DNA from: Shinisaurus crocodilurus
Lineage: Eukaryota > Chordata > Lepidosauria > Squamata > Shinisauridae
DNA length: 64,000 nucleotides
NCBI GenBank assembly: GCA_021292165.1
Contig: CM037877.1
Location: 112,553,289 to 112,617,288, forward strand
Reading direction: 5' to 3'
Notes under the pieces: model-generated
What the model was told of the DNA's origin: nothing
The model's input: the letters and a program-made list of their open reading frames with translations, nothing else
Database searches by the model: none
In this document: piece by piece, positions 58,801 to 64,000 of the stretch
How the letters are laid out: each line of letters begins with the position of its first letter
How positions within the stretch are numbered: the stretch's first letter is position 1
Program-made: the position numbers and the translations under genes

Positions 58801-61538
58801 TAGGGATGCATGGCTGCAATTTTAAGCTCCAATGAACTCAGCTGGGATTTGCTTCTCTGTAAATGTGCACTGGATTGGATTGCATGTATAGCCACTTCAC
58901 AGACAGATTATACCTCAGCATCTCTCATCTGTTCCAACTGTGTCAGAGATGGAAAATCTGGAGCTCCCAGCTTCTTCCACTGCAAATATGGGTTGGTCAG
59001 GTAGTTATCCAAGTAGTACGTTACATACACAAGTTCTTTGGGAAGACAAAGGAAAAATAAACATTTAAAGTTTGTTTTTAGTTCAGCCTTGAGTCAGATA
59101 CTGTGTCTTTCAAATACGGAACCGGCTTGCATGTTGTAAAATGACCCACAGTTTGTTCACCGTTGTTGTTGTTTTGAACGAGCAGGAGCGAGCCAGCACG
59201 CTACCTTTATTTGGGTTCAAAGGAGTGGTTTTGTGTTTTGGAGCTCAGACCCCACCTCTGCCTTGCTGGCTGGGAATTATGGGAGTTGCAGTCCAACACA
59301 TCTGGAAGGCATCAGGTTGGGGAAGGCTGCATTAGACAAATCCTCACTGTACCAGTCACAGATATAATCTTACCTTTATGTTTGGGGTAGCCGGTTACAT
59401 TTATTGTTGTGGCACTGATGTTTGGGGACGTCTGGTTATCATTGCTGGAATAGATCAATATAGACGCCTGCCAGCTGTCTGCCAGCTGTAGCTTTTCGGG
59501 TCTGTGCAGACTGGCTAGTACTCCAAGAGTACTAGTGTCTTTCAGTTCATGGCTGTAGAGGTTGGCAGAGACTTGTTCGTCCCCTATGCAAGAGGGAGAA
59601 AAACTTGAATCAAGAAGCTTTTATATGAGAACTGTGTATTGGAGCATTTGAAGCATTTTATCGTGAGTGGCCAGAGGGGCACCTGGTTTGCATGCAGCAC
59701 CTGCTTTGCATGCAAAAGGTCCCTGGTTCAATCCCCGGCATCTCCAGGTAGGGCCGGGAAAGGCCCCTTTCTGAAACCCTGCTGGCGAGTGTAGACAACA
59801 GTAGCTGTCTGGAGGTAGACCAACGGCTTGACTTAGTATAAAGTCAGCTTCCTATGTTCTATCTGGTTGCAAACTAGGTGGCCACTCAACTCAAAATGGC
59901 TAGTGGAGCAATCAAGGCCGGCTAAGGAATTTATCGTTTAGCTACAGTTGGATCCTGGTCATCCTTCAAGAAGTTCAAAGTAGCACTGCAGGTTCACGGC
60001 AATCTTCTGAGGTAGGTCAGGCTGAGAAACAGTGACCTGAGTAAGATTGTTTAGGGAGCAGGGAGCTGAATGGAGATTCCCTATATAACCCTAACACTGC
60101 GCCTACAGTCACACTATCCAGTGTGTTTCTATCCTGTATTACTCTGTTGCACTGGTAGGTAATAGAAACTGGTGCAAATCTGCAGCCACTCATGCCACGT
60201 CTATGGACTAATAATCTAACAACTCAGAAGCCCCTTCGTACGCACCGTTCCAGCTGCTTTGCTTTCAAATTCTGCTTCTGGAAGCAATATACTGTGCACA
60301 GGTAAAACGAAGAAATGGATGCTGTTGTTTAGCCTTGCATTGAAAAGGAGGAGCTGGAAGGTGTTCTACATGGCCTAGGACAAGGGTGCAGAACCTCCAG
60401 CCCGGGGGCTAAATCCAGACTTCTGGGATTCCCCAGATGGCCACGCCTTGAAATGCCTCTCCTGAGACTTCGTTACTGGCAGTAAGAGCTTTACACTGAC
60501 ATTGCCTGGTATCTTCAGCATTTTTGCCTCATCCCCTTTTGCCTTCAGCCCAATGTACCACAGGAATGCAGCCCCTGTGAGCTTCTCTGAAATTGAATTC
60601 AATACCCCTGGCGTAGTGGGAAAAGGCAGAGGACTAGGAAAAGAGAAGGAGGCTTATCACTGGAGCAGCCCGGGTGGGGGTGGGGGTTGAGAGGCTTCAG
60701 AATGGATGGTTGGAAGGAGGAGCTGTCCAGAGGAAGGAGGGAAAGAGAAAGGCACAAGAAAGAACCTGTGGAGGGAAAAGGAACACTGAAAGAAGGAAAG
60801 AACGGGCAGAGAGAAAAGGTCTGCATGACCGAGACCTGCAGGTGTGAGAAGTGCTGAAGTGTCTGTGATTTCAATACGAACAACTTTGGCTGAAGGCCTC
60901 TGGTCTTACTGTACTGGCCCCCCTCTCCGTTCCTCAAAATGTGGCCCTTCAACCTATGTCTTGCCTCTCTCCATGCTGCTATTTCCCTGCTGTTAGGAGT
61001 GGATACTAGCACCCCAATCCCAGCCACCATGCTTCTTTCCAAGATATGCATGATAGCATGACATGTGCTAGGTTTTCAGGAAACATGGCTGCGAGGACTA
61101 GGTTGTGGGGGAATGATTACCGGCAGCATGTTCAAAGGACGGGTGATGGCCCCTTGGGTAGAGAGTGAGTCGGCTTATACTCTAGTTCAGTTGGATTAAC
61201 ACCAGTTGGCCAATAAATTAAAAAACAACAACACATTCTCCTTCTCTTGTGAATTTGAAAAACTACTTTTATCCCTGTGACTGGCAAGCAGGATCAATGA
61301 TTTCCAGAACAATTGCTGTACCTAGCAGGGCCAGCAAGCCCATCACCGTGAGCACCGGCTTCCTCACCATCTGGACATGGGGGGGCTTTGTGTCGTTCAT
61401 CTGAAAGCGTGCCGTCAGCGTCCTTTGGGCGAAGTGATGGGGATGGTAGCTCATGAATGCGTTGTCGTTGCTCAGCAAGGTGTAGTTGATGGTGTTGTTG
61501 GCTTGGGCAATCAGTAGATTTTGATGCTGGGCAATAAC
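48603..61538 (-). CDS. IDUA: Alpha-L-iduronidase, C-terminal seven coding exons
   Basis: IDUA is the lysosomal glycosidase that removes alpha-L-iduronic acid from dermatan and heparan sulfate. Seven minus-strand exons (61322-61538, 59374-59583, 58914-59035, 54649-54774, 51971-52047, 50815-50915, 48603-48700) join in frame to 316 residues plus stop. Family hallmarks: [65 protein letters not shown] and [15 protein letters not shown]. Exon lengths 217, 210, 122, 126, 77 and 101 match what I recall of human IDUA exons 8-13. Several N-glycosylation sequons are visible (NNT, NYT, NDT, NQT, NIS, NVT). The part covered is the end of the TIM barrel, the beta-sandwich and the Ig-like domain. The catalytic glutamates are upstream, beyond the right edge; I found no earlier exon between 61,539 and 64,000. 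The C-terminus (LPAYYNEAS) is about 12 residues shorter than in human. Convergent with purpurin. Confidence 0.94.
48725..49070 (-). mobile_element. hAT-like repeat family C, inverted copy
   Basis: Matches the reverse complement of 57766-58195: GGTCCCCGACCTTTTTGGGT, AAGTGACTTGCCCAAGAACC, GGAGCTCAGATCCCACCTCT read on the minus strand. It lies in the last IDUA intron. Confidence 0.7.
49220..49673. mobile_element. MITE family B, copy 2
   Basis: Starts GGGAGCAATCCTATGGTCCT and ends GGGCGCAATCATTAGG. The body matches 25578-25996 (AAGTGACCTCAGAGAGGG, GGCGAAGATCGCCTCCAC). Confidence 0.65.
49829..49890. repeat. (ATC)n(ATT)n microsatellite
   Basis: Compound trinucleotide tract of about 60 bases. Confidence 0.97.
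50033..50060. repeat. (AAC)n microsatellite
   Basis: About nine AAC units. Confidence 0.93.
50428..50554. mobile_element. Palindromic MITE family D, copy 1
   Basis: TGCATGTTTAGTCTGAAAAA and GTCCTACAACTCCCAGCAT are mirrored by ATGCTGGGAGTTGTAGGATT and GTCTAAACATGCATAGGA. Confidence 0.85.
50815..50915 (-). CDS. IDUA: IDUA exon (human exon 13 equivalent)
   Basis: Acceptor CTCATAG. Completes K and reads [20 protein letters not shown], then [13 protein letters not shown]. Donor CAG|GTAAAG. 101 nt. Confidence 0.93.
51641..51780. mobile_element. Near-perfect palindromic MITE in IDUA intron
   Basis: Arms of about 65 bases: GTATCCAATGTCAGTCCTAC, GTAGAGTAGACC and ACTTAAGTTAGTT are mirrored by AACTAACTTAAGT, GGTCTACTCTAC and GTAGGACTGACATTGGATAC, with a 4-base loop. 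Confidence 0.93.
51971..52047 (-). CDS. IDUA: IDUA exon (human exon 12 equivalent)
   Basis: Acceptor CTTTCCAG. Reads [18 protein letters not shown], then DDSCVSS and the first two bases of a lysine codon. Donor AA|GTAGGT. 77 nt. Confidence 0.92.
52232..52333. mobile_element. Palindromic MITE family D, copy 2
   Basis: GAGTGCAATCCTATGTACAT and TTAGACAGAAAAAGGTCC are mirrored by TTTTTTCTGTCTAAACATGC and ATAGGATTGCA. Confidence 0.85.
52665..52850 (-). mobile_element. tRNA-derived SINE
   Basis: The minus strand reads GGCTCAGTATGATAGAGCAC, GCAAAGCAGGTGCTC-type A-box region in reverse order, then GGTTCGATCCCCGGCATCTC (B box) and the body with GGTCTGACTCGGCACGAGGC. It matches 59655-59862. Confidence 0.8.
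52855..54640. other. IDUA intron, no other gene recognised
   Basis: Moderately GC-rich in places. A hAT-like head AGCAGGGGTAGGAAACCTTT lies at 53631-53650. No exon with homology seen. Confidence 0.4.
54649..54774 (-). CDS. IDUA: IDUA exon (human exon 11 equivalent)
   Basis: Acceptor TATTTTGCAG. Reads [20 protein letters not shown], then [20 protein letters not shown] and NQ. Donor CAG|GTGGGC. 126 nt, phase 0 at both ends. Confidence 0.93.
55172..55873 (+). mobile_element. Solo LTR, older copy
   Basis: Starts TGTGGAGAAAGCCCAAACCC and ends CAGATCAGTCCTACA. It is related along its length to 26156-26937 (CTTCCCGGGCAGGAATAAGC, GGGAGCGGGAAAACCGGGGT, AATAAAAAGCCTTA). Flanks GTTTC and ATTCC are only a weak target duplication, so it may be older. 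Confidence 0.75.
55880..57760. other. IDUA intron, no other gene recognised
   Basis: Contains a partial Sauria-type SINE (56150-56290) and unassigned sequence. Confidence 0.4.
56150..56290 (-). mobile_element. Partial Sauria-type SINE
   Basis: ACAACCCCGTGAGGTAAGTT, TGACTGGCCCAAAGTCAGCA are the SINE body in antisense. The tRNA-like head is missing. Confidence 0.65.
57766..58195 (+). mobile_element. hAT-like repeat family C, sense copy
   Basis: GGATCTCCAACATGGTGCCC start, GGAGCTCAGACCCCACCTCT, CTTAGGTTCTTGGGCAAGTT and end AAAAAGGTTGAAGACCCCCT. Inverted copy at 48725-49070; a short piece at 59197-59262. Confidence 0.7.
58200..58475 (+). mobile_element. LINE 3' fragment
   Basis: GAGGCTTATAAAATTATGAA, ACTAGAACTTCAGGGTCACC, GGCTGCTACTGGAAAGCAAA and CTTGGTCTGATCCGGCAGG form a phrase set common to reptile LINE 3' ends. 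Confidence 0.6.
58717..58742. repeat. (GT)n microsatellite
   Basis: About 13 GT units. Confidence 0.93.
58914..59035 (-). CDS. IDUA: IDUA exon (human exon 10 equivalent)
   Basis: Acceptor CTTCCCAAAG. Reads [20 protein letters not shown], then [21 protein letters not shown] in two steps ([21 protein letters not shown]). Donor GAG|GTATAA. 122 nt, ends phase 0. Confidence 0.93.
59374..59583 (-). CDS. IDUA: IDUA exon (human exon 9 equivalent)
   Basis: Acceptor CTTGCATAG. Reads [20 protein letters not shown], then [33 protein letters not shown] and VTGYPKHK. Donor AAG|GTAAGA. 210 nt. Confidence 0.93.
59655..59862 (+). mobile_element. tRNA-derived SINE
   Basis: GCAGCACCTGCTTTGCATGC, B-box-like GGTTCAATCCCCGGCATCTC and body ending ATAAAGTCAGCTTCCTATGT. 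Sense copy of the family at 52665-52850. Confidence 0.8.
60381..60610. mobile_element. hAT-like MITE, copy
   Basis: Starts CAAGGGTGCAGAACCTCC and ends GAATTCAATACCCCTG. Flanking 8-mers GCCTAGGA and GCGTAGTG are partly alike. Related to 61612-61917. Confidence 0.65.
61322..61538 (-). CDS. IDUA: IDUA exon (human exon 8 equivalent)
   Basis: Acceptor TTCTTTGCAG. Reads [19 protein letters not shown] through [16 protein letters not shown] and ends CTAG|GTACAG, phase 1. 217 nt. Confidence 0.94.
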
Positions 61539-61611
61539 CTGCAAAGAAAAGGAACGGCATCTCTCACACGGAGCATCAGTTACTGTGTTAGTCCCAGAAA
61601 ACATGATATGT

Positions 61612-61917
61612 CAAGGGTGTCGAACCTGTTTCAGCCCAGGGGGCCCAATTCAATTTCGGAGAAGCTCTCGGGGGCTGCATTCCAACGGTGGGCGGGGCCA
61701 AAGGCAAGAGGGATGGGGTCAGTGCGAGCATATTTTAGCTTAAAGCTCTTGTGGCCAGTAACTCAGCCTTAGGAGAGGCATTTCGAAATTTTAGAATGGG
61801 GGGAAAAACACAAAAAAGCCAGGAAACTGCCAAACAATCGGCAGTCAGAGGAAAGGGGTGGAGCCAGGGAAGGGGGCGTGGCCACCTGGGGGATCCCAGT
61901 GAGGTTTAACACCCCTG
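61612..61917. mobile_element. hAT-like MITE beside the IDUA exon
   Basis: Ends CAAGGGTGTCGAACCTGTTT and GGTTTAACACCCCTG are inverted. Flanking 8-mers TGATATGT and CGATACAT differ only by transitions, a decayed target duplication. Confidence 0.75.
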
Positions 61918-62151
61918 CGATACATGGTGTGCACTGTACCATATTGGGGAGTTGTTCAGATTCTTGCCAAGCACTTTACAGCAGGACAGAATTATTATTA
62001 GGTATTCAGATGTTTCATTTCAAATGATTATATCACGTGACTAGGGCTGACTTCACTTAATCGAAATGCTGCACCAAGGCAACCCGAATTCTGCAACCTG
62101 CATAAATTAAGCAGCTTGGCATGATTTCTCTGATTTTGTGTAACTTATTCC

Positions 62152-62398
62152 AGCCAGTGTGGTGTAGTGGTTAAGAGTATTGGACTGGGACTCGGGAGAT
62201 CCGGGTTCTAGTCCCCGCTCGACCATGAAACTCACTGGGTGACTTTGGGCCAGTCACTGACTCTCAGCCTAACCTACCTCACAGGGTTGTTGTGAGGATA
62301 AAACGGAGAGGAGGAGGAGGATTATGTAAGCCGCCTTGGGTTCCTTTCAGGGAAAAAGCGGGGTATAAATATAAAAAATAAATAAAAAATAAATAAAT
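62152..62398 (+). mobile_element. Sauria-type SINE, well preserved
   Basis: CCAGTGTGGTGTAGTGGTTA head, GATCCGGGTTCTAGTCCCCG B box, GACTTTGGGCCAGTCACTGA body, GCGGGGTATAAATATAAAAA tail. Confidence 0.93.
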
Positions 62399-62399
62399 T

Positions 62400-63180
62400 C
62401 TGCAATTGTACTCTCATTCTGCTTTTGCTAGCAATGGGAAGGGGAGCATATACAGAGCACTGAAGCTACCACCCTTCGAGCAGTGGAACTCTTATTCAAC
62501 AACCTCTTTGGTTTCCGGGATTTCAGCAGGCACCGAGGAACTAGGTATTTTCTTGCATACCTTTGCCACCATAAGGACTAGAAACCTGTCTGTGGTTTGT
62601 TTGTTTGTTTGTTTTTAAAGGAAAGCTCTCAGCTATATTCTGGGCCCAGTATCACATTCTATAGCTTTTCTGTGCTTTCTGCAGGATCATAGACACAGCT
62701 CTGAGCACCAACCATTAAGCGCGGGATCACGATTTTGCTTTCTGCTGCCTCATCTCTTCCACCTCCACCCCAGTACAGTTGATAATACACTGATATGTAT
62801 GTCTGGCTATGGAAGAAATTAAATCCACATGCAGGATGCAAAGCTCTACCGTGGATATCTTGAAAACAATAAATGCACCATCATAATTTAGCATCAGGAT
62901 CCACTCAGAAGCTCTAGTTGACCTAATTCTTCAGCCTTGCTAAAATTAGGAACTTAAGAGGAGGATTGCAGTGGTGTAACTAATCAGATGTAAAAGGATT
63001 AATGCTCCATGCCAAAATACACAGAGCAGCAGGTTAGTTTTTAAAGAATGTCCAGCTCTGCATAATGGAGTTCTGCAAAAATGCTTTTAAAATCAGGAAC
63101 GGAGGAGTACAAGCAGCACTGAATGAAGACCAGGGTTGCACAACAAGGATGACTATCGCCAACTTTGACCATTTTTAGCA
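62400..63180. other. IDUA intron, nothing recognised
   Basis: No earlier IDUA exon found here; a (GTTT)n tract is at about 62597-62612. Confidence 0.45.
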
Positions 63181-63185
63181 CTCTT

Positions 63186-63314
63186 AGGGTGCAATCCTAT
63201 GCATGTTTAGACAGAAAAAGTCCTCCAGCATTGCCCAGCCAGTCTTGCTGGTGGCAGAGGCATGCTTGGAGTTGTAGGACTTTTTTCTGTCTAAGCATGC
63301 AGAGGATTGCACCT
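63186..63314. mobile_element. Palindromic MITE family D, copy 3
   Basis: GGGTGCAATCCTATGCATGT and TTAGACAGAAAAAGTCC are mirrored by GGACTTTTTTCTGTCTAAGC and AGGATTGCACC. Confidence 0.88.
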
Positions 63315-63740
63315 TTAATTTACTACATGTATGTATAAGTGAAATAAACACCCATTCTTCACCTATGTAGCCTTCCCTTCATTTCCTCCCATTCTCTGAG
63401 ACAACATAGGGTTTGAATTATTGATTGCAAGCTCCTTGAGGAAGGGACCTGCCCTCTTATACTTTGTAAAGTGCCACGCACACAGATGACTTACATACCT
63501 AACCAAGCAATAGTAGCAAAATAACTCTCATGACAGTTGGGAGGGGTGACAATGGAGGGCTTGAATATTACAAGAACCTGGCTGGAGGGGGCAGGATGCA
63601 CTGTGGAGACAGACGTATTATTAAATCCTCTGACAGGTTCCTGAGCAGATGGGATTCAGGCCCTTGCATCAGCGATGGAGGGCAGATTTTGCTTCATTCA
63701 AAATGCGTGCCAAAAGTGCAGGGCTTTTCTTTGCTCTATA

Positions 63741-64000
63741 GCAGGGGTGGGCAACTCTGGGAGATCTGAGGGCCATTTCTGACCCATGGACTCCCCCATG
63801 GGCTGCACCTCCTCTCCCTATGTTGCCCAAAAAATATATTTTAAAAAATAAATTTTTTAAAAAATAATTTTTTAAAAAGGTATCCAGAGGCGCTATGGAG
63901 CAGTCAAAGGGCCAAAAATGTTTCAAAACATCTGGAGCAAAATGGCTGCTCCAGATGCCATTTTGTTTTTCAAGAAATATTTTTTACAATTTGGGGGGGG
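63741..64000. mobile_element. hAT-like head at the window edge
   Basis: AGCAGGGGTGGGCAACTCTG with GAGGGCCATTTCTGACCC, the usual start of a vertebrate hAT family. The rest is A/T-rich and runs off the window. Confidence 0.45.

Noticed and set aside
59655..59862. tRNA gene suggested by a good B box
   Set aside because: It continues into a SINE body with dispersed copies and lacks a full cloverleaf.
61539..64000. Search for the IDUA exon with the catalytic acid residue
   Set aside because: No sequence resembling the expected NDEADPLVGW region was found; the exon must lie beyond the window.

Overview
This is vertebrate nuclear DNA, almost certainly from a squamate reptile and probably a lizard. 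Three interrupted genes have short exons with GT-AG borders. The spaces between them are filled with repeats typical of squamates: tRNA-derived Sauria-type SINEs, 5S-rRNA-derived SINEs, L1 and CR1 fragments, a Penelope-like element, many short hAT-like and mariner-like inverted-repeat elements, and microsatellites. No bacterial operon, CRISPR array or genuine tRNA/rRNA gene was seen.

Layout. (1) Positions 1-11,075, minus strand: the first nine coding exons (the ninth cut by the window edge) of the rod photoreceptor cGMP phosphodiesterase beta subunit, PDE6B, covering the N-terminus, GAF-A and most of GAF-B. (2) 11.1-31.2 kb: a gene-free divergent intergenic stretch with SINEs, a broken LINE with a GAT tail, a broken Penelope-like element with a hammerhead-like motif, a solo LTR with target-site duplications, and three copies of a MITE that carries a CTCF-like site. 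(3) 31.3-44.6 kb, plus strand: a complete six-exon gene for purpurin, the retinal paralogue of plasma retinol-binding protein RBP4, 197 residues. (4) 48.6-61.5 kb, minus strand: the last seven coding exons (human exons 8-14 equivalents) of alpha-L-iduronidase, IDUA. Its catalytic-domain exons lie beyond the right edge.

PDE6B and IDUA are neighbours on human 4p16.3, so the window is the reptile counterpart of that region. It keeps purpurin, a gene mammals lack. RBP4 sits beside PDE6C on human 10q, so the PDE6B-purpurin pair here looks like the whole-genome-duplication partner of the PDE6C-RBP4 pair. PDE6B and purpurin are both retinal genes and are transcribed divergently. Purpurin and IDUA are convergent, about 4 kb apart.

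Points that deserve attention: an apparent one-base frame mismatch at the PDE6B exon 1/exon 2 junction; a CTCF-motif-bearing MITE family with three copies in the PDE6B-purpurin intergenic space and one just inside purpurin intron 2; two OTX/CRX-type motifs before the purpurin first exon; an almost complete hammerhead ribozyme core in the Penelope-like element; and two inverted solo LTRs bracketing purpurin.
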